Source: Tidjanibacter sp.
Lineage (GTDB): Bacteria > Bacteroidota > Bacteroidia > Bacteroidales > Rikenellaceae
Direction: 5' to 3'
Length of the DNA stretch: 6,227 bases
Assembly: GCA_017630115.1 (NCBI GenBank)
Contig: JAGBVY010000096.1
Coordinates: 1-6,227, forward strand
Translations under genes and position numbers: made by a program
The notes under the pieces: model-generated
Database searches by the model: none
The model's input: only the letters and a program-made list of their open reading frames with translations
Told to the model about the DNA's origin: nothing
In this document: piece after piece, positions 1 through 6,193 of the stretch
How the letters are laid out: every line of letters begins with the position of its first letter
Position numbering within the stretch: position 1 is the stretch's first letter

Positions 1-57
1 CAAAATTCAAAATTCAAAATTCAAAATTATTTTGACTTAAGGCGTTAGACGTTAGAC
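1..57. repeat. Heptanucleotide repeat array, locus A
   Basis: Four perfect copies of CAAAATT fill 1-28. After a single A come four more 7-bp units: TTTTGAC (30-36), TTAAGGC (37-43) and GTTAGAC twice (44-57). Positions 23-44 match 4451-4472 between groES and groEL at 21 of 22 bases, so the same composite repeat occurs twice in the window. The array may continue left of the window. No coding potential is seen. The function is unknown; it resembles short tandemly repeated heptamers of other bacteria in form only. Confidence 0.9.
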
Positions 58-65
58 ACACAGCC

Positions 66-297
66 AAAGGCACAAAACTAACCTCTCCGTCGCTTACGCG
101 ACACCTCCCCTGACATAGGGGAGGAGTGGTTGTGGGACGAAAAACTGGTCGGGAGCACCACCCTCACAAAACAGGACTTGTCCTGCGGCTGGGTTTTGTG
201 AGGCGAGAGCAAGGCTTGCGTAGCTGAGGAAACCGCAGTTTACTGGGCGTAAATGAGGATTTCCGAAGCAAGCGTAACGCAGCTATCGCCCACAAGG
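66..297. repeat. Structured intergenic module with nested hairpins (REP/MITE-like, unproven)
   Basis: This gene-free stretch folds on paper into several stems. A 5-bp stem pairs 89-93 with 98-102. An 8-bp stem pairs 104-111 with 117-124. A perfect 11-bp stem pairs 162-172 with 193-203 and encloses a small hairpin, 173-177 with 180-184. A long imperfect stem-loop spans about 202-290, with paired blocks 202-210/282-290 (one mismatch), 214-219/268-273, 228-232/260-264 and 239-243/249-253. The module is flanked by CACAGCC at 59-65 and 298-304, and outside those by heptad arrays. No U-tract follows the stems on either strand, so a simple intrinsic terminator is not supported. A dispersed non-autonomous element or a structured RNA are both possible. 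Confidence 0.6.
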
Positions 298-304
298 CAC
301 AGCC

Positions 305-332
305 GTTAGTCGTTAGACGTTGGACGTTAGAC
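305..332. repeat. Heptanucleotide repeat array, locus C, overlapping the nfo 3' end
   Basis: Four consecutive 7-bp units lie here: GTTAGTC (305-311), GTTAGAC (312-318), GTTGGAC (319-325) and GTTAGAC (326-332). They belong to the same family as the units at 44-57 and 4524-4551. The array covers the stop codon and last codons of nfo, which is read on the opposite strand. Confidence 0.9.
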
Positions 333-1161
333 TATTTAGTGCCGCTATCTCCTCGGGCCACAAAGCCTCGTCGATGGTTTCGAGCACCAAGGGCATATTG
401 TCAAATCGAGCATCGCCGGCAATAAAGCGGAAGCAATCCCAGCCAATCTGACCTTGACCAAGCCTCTCGTGGCGGTCGATGCGGCTACCCAGAGGGCGCA
501 TAGCCTCGTTGAGGTGCATACCCCTCAGGTAGGAGAGCGAGATAATGGAGTCAATCTTGCGGAAGGTGGCCTCACACGCCTCCGTAGAACTAAGGTCGTA
601 GCCCGCGGCAAAGGCGTGGCAAGTGTCGATGCAGTAGCCCACACGACTCTTGTCCTCAACGTGGTCGATGATGAAGGCTATCTGCTCAAACTCGTGACCA
701 AGGTTGGTGCCCTGACCTGCGGTATTTTCGATGACAGCTGTCACACCCTCAGTTCTGTCGAGAGCAATGTTGATGCTTTCGGCCACACGACGGAGACTCT
801 CCTCTAAGCCCACTCGTCCGAGGTGGCTGCCGGGATGGAAATTCAGACGGTCGAGCCCGAGTTGCTGACAACGACGCATCTCCTCCACAAACGACTCACG
901 CGACTTAGCAAGCCCCTCCGAGTCGGGATGACCAAGGTTTATCAGGTAGGAGTCGTGGGGAAGTATCTGGTGGGGAGCATAGCCAAGCTCCCAGCAGGCG
1001 GTCTTGAAAGCCTCAATGTCGCCCTGAGAGAGTGCAGGGGCCAACCACTGACGTTGATTTTTTGTAAAAAGGGCAAATGCCGTTGCACCTATGGCGTGGG
1101 CATTGCGGGGTGCATTAACTAAACCGCCTGCGGCTGATACGTGTGCTCCAAAGTATTTCAT
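313..1161 (-). CDS. nfo: Endonuclease IV (AP endonuclease, deoxyribonuclease IV)
   Basis: This cytoplasmic base-excision-repair enzyme cleaves the DNA backbone 5' to abasic sites, using three zinc ions in a TIM-barrel fold. The 282-residue product begins MKYFGAHVSAAGG. All nine metal ligands known from E. coli Nfo (285 aa) sit at the same residue numbers: H69, H109, E145, D179, H182, H216, D229, H231 and E261. Family motifs NFHPGSH (107-113), IENTAGQG (144-151), IDTCHAFAAGYD (178-189) and DRHERLG (229-235) are present. I chose the ATG at 1159-1161 because it gives this exact register; an in-frame TTG two codons upstream is unnecessary. The gene stands alone on its strand. The last residues (SLTSNV) and the TAA stop are encoded within the heptad array at 305-332, so the extreme C-terminus is probably repeat-derived. 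A TAnnTTTG box lies about 58 bp upstream. Confidence 0.97.
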   Translation of the reverse strand: MKYFGAHVSAAGGLVNAPRNAHAIGATAFALFTKNQRQWLAPALSQGDIEAFKTACWELGYAPHQILPHDSYLINLGHPDSEGLAKSRESFVEEMRRCQQLGLDRLNFHPGSHLGRVGLEESLRRVAESINIALDRTEGVTAVIENTAGQGTNLGHEFEQIAFIIDHVEDKSRVGYCIDTCHAFAAGYDLSSTEACEATFRKIDSIISLSYLRGMHLNEAMRPLGSRIDRHERLGQGQIGWDCFRFIAGDARFDNMPLVLETIDEALWPEEIAALNSLTSNV

Positions 1162-1218
1162 AGTCAAAAAAGATTCTCTACGGGTTTATGCTAAATGGTT
1201 GTGCTTTTTATCGCATTA

Positions 1219-1226
1219 CAAATATA
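1219..1226 (-). promoter_or_regulatory. Putative -7 box for nfo
   Basis: Read on the minus strand this is TATATTTG, an exact match to the Bacteroidota sigma-70-type -7 consensus TAnnTTTG. Transcription would start near 1212, leaving a leader of about 50 nt before the nfo ATG. No convincing -33 TTG is found at the usual spacing, so the call rests on one box and its position. Confidence 0.55.
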
Positions 1227-1247
1227 CGCATATCCAACTAAAAATGC

Positions 1248-1255
1248 TATATTTG
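1248..1255 (+). promoter_or_regulatory. Putative -7 box for the DUF3078-protease pair
   Basis: TATATTTG matches the Bacteroidota -7 consensus TAnnTTTG exactly. A start near 1262 would leave a leader of about 40 nt before the ATG at 1303. A -33 TTG is not visible at the usual spacing. The box mirrors the one at 1219-1226 on the other strand, with 21 bp between them. Confidence 0.6.
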
Positions 1256-1302
1256 CGTTGTAATAATTATTTATATAGGTATAGCCAAAACTTATAGCTC
1301 CA

Positions 1303-2301
1303 ATGGTGCTTGGCAAGGGTAAACATATTGTGCTGCTACTGGTGGCACTCGTGGTAGGGCTTACACACAGCTCTGCCCAATTTACCATTAGGCGTAGTCA
1401 GCCCCAGCGCGAGGAGGCAAAGGTGCCAACTCTACTGGAAACACTCTCCGAGAGCCGCATCACCTCCCAACTGACCAACGACTACTACGACCACGCCGCG
1501 TGGGTGGCCGAACGCAACCGCATACGCAAGGAGCGCAACCTCTTCGAGTTGGAGGGGTCGTTCCAGACCTCGGCGCTCCAATTTGAGAACTGGACCGCCG
1601 GTGGCGACAACACCTTCTCAGGCTTGGCCACACTCTTTATGCACCACCGCTACAAACACAACAAGTTTACACACGATGTGAGCATAAATGCTCGCTACGG
1701 CATCAACTACATCGACAAGACTCCCTTTAAGAATGTCGATGAGGTGAAGATTTCGGAGGTGATGTCGTGGAGCATACGCAATAGTTGGTCCTACTCGGCC
1801 ACAATCAACTTTCGTACCCAGCTGACCGACGGATTTCAGTCGCGCACCGACCAGACGCTCATATCTACCCTGCTCTCGCCCGGTTTCTTTGACATCTCGG
1901 TGGGTTTCACCTACGCCCCCAATGGCGCTCCCTACAAAATTACCCTCTCGCCCATTGCGGGCAATATGATTTCAATGCTCGACGAGAGGCTCTATATGCA
2001 GGGTCTGAATGGTGTACCTGCGGGCGAGAAGGTGTTTAGCGCCATAGGTCCTTCGCTCAACGCCTCGTTTGACAAAAAGTTTTGGGCCGACAAGATGCGC
2101 TACCGTTCGACGCTCTACATCTTCTCCGACCTCACGTCGCCCCCAACCTGCCGTTGGGACAACTGGTTTGATGTAAACTTGTCGAAATATCTCTCCATAA
2201 AACTCTATGGAGTGATCTACTATCTCCAATCGGCCAGCCCTCGCGCACAATATCAATACTCGGCTACCGTTGGTTTATCGTACAAATTCCGCAACAAATA
2301 G
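1303..2301 (+). CDS. DUF3078 family protein, predicted secreted outer-membrane beta-barrel
   Basis: The 332-residue product opens with a signal peptide: basic start (KGKH), hydrophobic run at residues 9-20, and a likely signal peptidase I site after SSA at 23-25. A charged linker (about 26-80) follows. The rest is alternating aromatic and polar stretches typical of antiparallel beta-strands, ending in VGLSYKFRNK. The signature NWTAGGDNTFS (96-106), then SYSATINFRTQL (163-174), LSPIAG (215-220) and WDNWFDVNLSKYLS (285-298), resembles the Bacteroidota family DUF3078, from memory of that family; its role is not established. Outer-membrane location is inferred from the signal and strand pattern. 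The ATG at 1303 places the signal peptide correctly, and no Shine-Dalgarno site precedes it. The protease gene starts 11 bp after its stop, so the two are probably one transcript. Whether the protease acts on this protein is unknown. Confidence 0.85.
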   Translation: MVLGKGKHIVLLLVALVVGLTHSSAQFTIRRSQPQREEAKVPTLLETLSESRITSQLTNDYYDHAAWVAERNRIRKERNLFELEGSFQTSALQFENWTAGGDNTFSGLATLFMHHRYKHNKFTHDVSINARYGINYIDKTPFKNVDEVKISEVMSWSIRNSWSYSATINFRTQLTDGFQSRTDQTLISTLLSPGFFDISVGFTYAPNGAPYKITLSPIAGNMISMLDERLYMQGLNGVPAGEKVFSAIGPSLNASFDKKFWADKMRYRSTLYIFSDLTSPPTCRWDNWFDVNLSKYLSIKLYGVIYYLQSASPRAQYQYSATVGLSYKFRNK

Positions 2302-2312
2302 CACTTCGGACT

Positions 2313-3944
2313 ATGACAAACAATAAAAAAGGGCTATGGTTTCCTTCGCTCGCAGCTGTTATGCTTGCCGTGGGTCTTTGGATGGGCTTCACGCTCGCCG
2401 CGAAACTTCCACACAACAACCAATCCACCCCTCAGGAGTACCCCACCACGCAGCGAAGTGGCTCGAAGATAGACCAAACCCTCACTCTAATTGACCGCAT
2501 CTATGTCGATAGGGTCGATACCGACTCCATTGTGGAGAATCTTATGCACGAGTTGATGTCACAACTCGACCCCCACTCTACCTACATTCCGGCCAAAGAT
2601 ATGCAGGAGATTAACGAGCCTTTGGAGGGAGAGTTCGACGGCATAGGCGTGGTGTTTAATATGACCACCGACACCGTTGTGGTGCTCAACACCGTAGCCG
2701 GAGGCCCAAGCTACAAAGCCGGCATATTGGCAGGCGATAGGATTGTGATTGTCGATGGCGACACCGTAGCAGGTCGCAAGATGCCACAAGAGGAAGTCAT
2801 CGGTCGTCTGCGTGGCAAGCGTGGCACAAAGGTGAGGGTTGGTATCCTCAGGGGCAACAACCCTGCTCCCGTGGATGTGGAGATTGTAAGGGATAAAATT
2901 CCGCTGCTGAGTATAGACGCAGCCTTTATGATTCGCCCCGAGATTGGCTTCATTAGGCTCACCAGTTTCTCGCGCACCACCCACCAAGAGTTCCTCAAAG
3001 CGGTCCACAAACTCCGCTCGGAGGGTATGAAAAAACTTATCTTCGACCTCAGAAGCAACTCGGGTGGCTACCTCGACCAAGCCATTGCTATGACCAACGA
3101 ATTTCTTCCCGAGGGCGAGCTTATAGTCTATACAGAAGACCGCGTGGGCAACCAGCAGAAGGAGTATAGCACAGGTCGTGGCACGCTGACCGACATACCC
3201 GTAGTGGTGTTGATAGACGATTATAGCGCCTCATCGAGCGAGATTTTGGCAGGAGCACTGCAAGACAACGACCGAGGCACTATTGTAGGCCGACGCTCCT
3301 TTGGCAAAGGTCTGGTGCAGAGCCAAATACCGCTTAGCGACGGCTCGGCACTCAGGCTCACGGTGGCTCGTTACTTCACCCCCACAGGTCGCTCCATACA
3401 GAAACCCTACACAATGGGCGGTAGCGACTATGGCGACGACATCTTGGAGCGCTACGAGCACGGCGAGATGTTCTCGGCCGACAACATCCAGTTCAACGAC
3501 TCGCTCCGCTACACCACCCCCAAGGGCAAGGTTGTCTATGGAGGAGGAGGCATTATGCCCGACGTATTTGTCCCCATCGACACGCTCAATATGACCCCAT
3601 ATTACTATGCCGCAACAGGGCTCAATGTGCTCTATCGCTACACAATGGAGTATGCCGACCTCCACCGCCGTGAGATAAACGCCATTGAGAACTTGGAGCA
3701 GTTGGAGGCCTTCCTCGATGGCGACGAGAGGCTCTTGGAGGACTTTGTGGCCTATGCCGAGCGTAAAGGTATAGAGCCCAACCAGAAGCAGATTGCCACC
3801 TCGGAGCTACTCCTACGTTCGATGCTTAGGGCCTACATTGCACGCAACACATCGTTGCAGGATGTGGGCTACTTCTCGCAGATTGTGCCGATAGACGAAA
3901 CCCTCTTGAAGGCCTTTGAGATTTTGGAGCAGGAGGAGCAGTAG
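2313..3944 (+). CDS. S41 family C-terminal processing peptidase (CtpA/Prc-like)
   Basis: This membrane-anchored serine protease should work in the periplasm, trimming or degrading proteins from their C-termini. The 543-residue product has one N-terminal hydrophobic segment (about 8-30), which can serve as an anchor. A helical region with LDPHSTYIPAKDM (85-97) follows. A PDZ domain spans about 104-190 and includes GIGVVF (110-115) and AGILAGDRIVIVDG (136-149). The S41 core covers about 205-365. The Ser-Lys dyad is S307 in SASSSEI and K332 in SFGKGLVQ, with Q336 completing the triad. The 25-residue Ser-Lys spacing equals that of E. coli Prc (S452/K477) and Bacillus CtpB (S309/K334). A further region of about 180 residues (366-543), rich in charged helices, follows the catalytic core. 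The gene lies 11 bp after the DUF3078 gene with no visible promoter of its own. The exact paralogue name cannot be settled, so no symbol is given. Confidence 0.95.
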   Translation: MTNNKKGLWFPSLAAVMLAVGLWMGFTLAAKLPHNNQSTPQEYPTTQRSGSKIDQTLTLIDRIYVDRVDTDSIVENLMHELMSQLDPHSTYIPAKDMQEINEPLEGEFDGIGVVFNMTTDTVVVLNTVAGGPSYKAGILAGDRIVIVDGDTVAGRKMPQEEVIGRLRGKRGTKVRVGILRGNNPAPVDVEIVRDKIPLLSIDAAFMIRPEIGFIRLTSFSRTTHQEFLKAVHKLRSEGMKKLIFDLRSNSGGYLDQAIAMTNEFLPEGELIVYTEDRVGNQQKEYSTGRGTLTDIPVVVLIDDYSASSSEILAGALQDNDRGTIVGRRSFGKGLVQSQIPLSDGSALRLTVARYFTPTGRSIQKPYTMGGSDYGDDILERYEHGEMFSADNIQFNDSLRYTTPKGKVVYGGGGIMPDVFVPIDTLNMTPYYYAATGLNVLYRYTMEYADLHRREINAIENLEQLEAFLDGDERLLEDFVAYAERKGIEPNQKQIATSELLLRSMLRAYIARNTSLQDVGYFSQIVPIDETLLKAFEILEQEEQ

Positions 3945-3959
3945 CAGAGAGTGTCACAA

Positions 3960-4054
3960 TGGGGTAAAGCCGATTGCGGGCAACTGACAAAATGTCAGCC
4001 AAAGGCTGTCTGGCACAAAGGTTGATTGACTTAGGGTCGAAACCACTTACCCCA
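3960..4054 (+). other. Potential folded RNA region between the protease gene and groES
   Basis: The 166-bp gap between the protease stop and groES has no gene. An 8-bp perfect inverted repeat, 3960-3967 with 4047-4054, could close a domain. Inside it lie CTGACA-AAA-TGTCAG (3984-3998) and CAGCC-AAA-GGCTG (3996-4008), two triloop hairpins that share bases and so may be alternatives. It could be a 3' end structure of the protease mRNA or a groES leader. No U-tract follows, and I see no -7 box match or CIRCE operator in this gap. TTGACTTAGGG at 4026-4036 is a trace of the heptad family. Confidence 0.35.
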
Positions 4055-4110
4055 ACAAGGTAGCGGAAAAGAAAAACGACAAACTAACAAAATAAAAACT
4101 TTAAGCAACT

Positions 4111-4386
4111 ATGAATGTTAAACCACTTTCGGACAGAGTGTTGATTCTGCCCAACCCCGCAGAGGAGAAGACCGCCGGCGGTCTGTTCATCCCCGACACC
4201 GCAAAAGAGAAACCACTCGCAGGCAAGGTTGTTGCCGTAGGCCCCGGCACCGCTGAGGTGAAGATGGAGGTCAAAGAGGGCGACACTGTTCTCTATGGTA
4301 AGTATGCCGGCACCGAGCTGCATATCGACGGCACCGACTACCTGATTATGAAACAGGCCGACATCGTGGCAGTGATTGAAGGCTAA
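4111..4386 (+). CDS. groES: Co-chaperonin GroES (Hsp10)
   Basis: GroES forms a seven-subunit lid on GroEL, closing the folding chamber in the cytoplasm in an ATP-dependent cycle. The 91-residue product is full length for Bacteroidales. It starts MNVKPLSDRVLI. The mobile loop covers about 16-32, with the hydrophobic tripeptide L25-F26-I27 (in GGLFIPD) that docks on the GroEL apical domain. GKVVAVGPG (38-46) and GDTVLYGKYAGTE (57-69) build the barrel and roof, and DYLIMKQADIVAVI closes the fold. The ATG at 4111 follows an A-rich leader without a Shine-Dalgarno site, as is usual in this phylum. groEL follows on the same strand, but 181 bp away because of a repeat block. Confidence 0.99.
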   Translation: MNVKPLSDRVLILPNPAEEKTAGGLFIPDTAKEKPLAGKVVAVGPGTAEVKMEVKEGDTVLYGKYAGTELHIDGTDYLIMKQADIVAVIEG

Positions 4387-4398
4387 GTGCTTGGAATT

Positions 4399-4412
4399 CA
4401 AAATTCAAAATT
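4399..4412. repeat. Two CAAAATT heptads after groES
   Basis: Two perfect CAAAATT units (4399-4405 and 4406-4412), preceded by a partial GGAATT, begin 12 bp after the groES stop. The same unit is repeated four times at 1-28. As at locus A, the CAAAATT units come before the TTTTGAC-type heptads; here a 38-bp stretch of non-repeat sequence (4413-4450) lies between, ending just before another CAAAATT-like unit. Confidence 0.85.
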
Positions 4413-4449
4413 GCGAGCAAGAACAATTAAAAGCCTCCGCAAGAAGAAT

Positions 4450-4551
4450 TAAAATTATTTTGACTTAGGGCGGTCGTCGGTAGGCGGTCGTCGGTAGTCA
4501 TCCTTTGACTTAGGTCATCAGACGTTTGACGTTTGACGTTAGACCTTAGAC
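4450..4551. repeat. Diverged heptanucleotide array, locus B, in the groES-groEL gap
   Basis: Nearly the whole block parses into 7-bp units. TAAAATT (4450-4456) and one A precede TTTTGAC (4458-4464) and TTAGGGC (4465-4471). Then come four GGTCGTC/GGTAGNC units (4472-4499), which form a perfect 14-bp tandem duplication at 4469-4482 and 4483-4496. After a 3-nt interruption (4500-4502), CTTTGAC and TTAGGTC restart the pattern, followed by ATCAGAC, GTTTGAC twice, GTTAGAC and CTTAGAC (4517-4551). The block ends 16 bp before the groEL ATG. No hairpin-plus-U-tract terminator is visible in it. Confidence 0.9.
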
Positions 4552-4567
4552 TAAAATTAAAAAGATT

Positions 4568-6193
4568 ATGGCAAAAGAGATAAAATACAACGTAGAAGCC
4601 CGCGAGCTTCTCAAAGAGGGTGTTGATGCCCTCGCCGACGCAGTGAAAGTAACACTTGGCCCTAAGGGTCGCAACGTTATTATCGGCAAGAAATTTGGCG
4701 CTCCCCACATCACCAAAGATGGTGTAACGGTGGCCAAAGAGATTGAGTTGGAGGACAACTTCGCCAATATGGGCGCACAGATTGTCAAAGAGGTTGCAAG
4801 CAAGACCAACGACGACGCAGGCGACGGCACAACCACCGCCACCGTATTGGCTCAGGCCATCATTGGCGTAGGTATCAAGAACGTCACCGCAGGTGCCAAC
4901 CCTATGGACCTCAAACGCGGTATCGACAAGGCAGTAGCAGCCATTGTTGAGAGCCTCCGCAAGCAGAGTCAGGCTGTGGGCGAGAACCTCGAAAAGGTGG
5001 AGCAGGTGGCCACAATCTCGGCCAACAACGACGGCTCCATCGGCTCACTCATCGCCGAGGCTGTGGGCAAAGTAAAAAAAGAGGGTGTAATCACCGTTGA
5101 GGAGGCCAAAGGCACCGACACACACGTCGATGTAGTTGAGGGTATGCAGTTCGATAGGGGCTACATCTCGGCCTACTTCGTGACCAACACCGAGAAGATG
5201 GAGGCCGAACTCGAAAGGCCCTACATCTTGCTGACCGACAAGAAAATCTCCACAATGAAGGAGCTTATGGGCATCTTGGAGCCTGTGGCACAGAGTGGTC
5301 GCAGTCTGCTGATTGTGGCTGAGGATGTCGATGGCGAGGCACTGAGCGCACTGGTTGTCAATAGGTTGCGTGGCACACTGAAAATCGCTGCCGTCAAAGC
5401 TCCCGGCTTTGGCGATAGGCGCAAAGAGATGCTCGAAGATATTGCCACCCTGACGGGCGCTACGGTAGTCTCGGAGGATAAGGGTATCCGACTCGACGGC
5501 GCAGGCATCGACGTTCTCGGTACAGCCGACAAGGTGACCATCACCAAGGACAACACCACCATCGTCGATGGCGCAGGCGACGCCGAGGCTATTGCTGCTC
5601 GCGTAGCACAAATCCGCCGCCAGATGGAGCAGACCACCTCCGACTACGACCGCGAGAAACTCCAAGAGCGTCTGGCCAAGTTGGCAGGCGGTGTGGCAGT
5701 GCTCTATGTTGGTGCAGCCACCGAGGTGGAGATGAAGGAGAAGAAAGACCGCGTGGAGGATGCTTTGGCCGCCACCCGTGCCGCCATTGAGGAGGGTATC
5801 ATCCCCGGTGGTGGCGTGGCCTACATCCGTGCTGCTGCCACCATTGAGAATCTCAAAGGCGACAACGACGACGAGACCACAGGTATTGCCATTGTGCGTA
5901 GGGCTATCGAAGAGCCCCTGAGGCAGATTGTTGCCAACGCTGGTGGCGAAGGCTCGGTTGTTGTCAATAAGGTTAAGGAGGGCGAGGGCAACTTCGGCTA
6001 CAACGCTCGTGCCGACCGCTTCGAGGATATGTTTGCCGCAGGTATCATCGACCCCACCAAGGTGGCTCGTGTAGCTTTGGAGAACGCTGCTTCTATCGCT
6101 TCGATGTTCCTCACCACCGAGTGCGTCATCGCCGATAAGAAGGAGGAAAATCCCGCTCCGGCAATGCCAGCAGGCGGTATGGGAGGTTACTAA
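4568..6193 (+). CDS. groEL: Chaperonin GroEL (Hsp60)
   Basis: GroEL forms the double seven-membered ring in which non-native proteins fold, driven by ATP and capped by GroES. The 541-residue product is full length. The equatorial domain (about 1-132 and 408-541) has TLGPKGRNV (29-37) and GDGTTTAT (85-92). The ATP-site aspartates are D51, D86 and D398, equivalent to E. coli D52, D87 and D398. The apical domain (about 190-373) keeps hydrophobic client and GroES contacts Y199, Y203, F204, L237, V263 and V264, plus KAPGFGDRR (277-285). EEGIIPGGG (408-416) marks the return to the equatorial domain. The C-terminal tail ends GGMGGY, a short version of the Gly-Gly-Met repeat. The ATG at 4568 follows an A-rich leader without a Shine-Dalgarno site. 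Transcription from upstream of groES is expected, but the 181-bp repeat-filled gap leaves room for an internal signal that I cannot identify. Confidence 0.99.
   Translation: MAKEIKYNVEARELLKEGVDALADAVKVTLGPKGRNVIIGKKFGAPHITKDGVTVAKEIELEDNFANMGAQIVKEVASKTNDDAGDGTTTATVLAQAIIGVGIKNVTAGANPMDLKRGIDKAVAAIVESLRKQSQAVGENLEKVEQVATISANNDGSIGSLIAEAVGKVKKEGVITVEEAKGTDTHVDVVEGMQFDRGYISAYFVTNTEKMEAELERPYILLTDKKISTMKELMGILEPVAQSGRSLLIVAEDVDGEALSALVVNRLRGTLKIAAVKAPGFGDRRKEMLEDIATLTGATVVSEDKGIRLDGAGIDVLGTADKVTITKDNTTIVDGAGDAEAIAARVAQIRRQMEQTTSDYDREKLQERLAKLAGGVAVLYVGAATEVEMKEKKDRVEDALAATRAAIEEGIIPGGGVAYIRAAATIENLKGDNDDETTGIAIVRRAIEEPLRQIVANAGGEGSVVVNKVKEGEGNFGYNARADRFEDMFAAGIIDPTKVARVALENAASIASMFLTTECVIADKKEENPAPAMPAGGMGGY

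Noticed and set aside
454..1122. Two plus-strand open frames (454-807 and 823-1122) opposite nfo
   Set aside because: They are shadows of nfo, whose minus-strand product has all nine metal ligands. Their own products match no family I recognise.
1162..1167. Upstream TTG start for nfo
   Set aside because: The ATG at 1159-1161 puts all metal ligands at exactly the E. coli residue numbers. The TTG would only add two residues.
2559..3665. Minus-strand open frames opposite the S41 protease gene
   Set aside because: They lie opposite conserved PDZ and catalytic sequence and have no features of their own.
3984..4014. Intrinsic terminator for the protease gene
   Set aside because: The stems are only 5-6 bp and no U-tract follows.
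4454..4462. Promoter-like TATTTTG inside the repeat before groEL
   Set aside because: It is one base short of TAnnTTTG, has no -33 TTG at proper spacing, and the same string recurs in the left-edge array as part of the repeat.
4458..4551. CRISPR array
   Set aside because: The units are contiguous 7-mers without unique spacers, and no cas gene is present.
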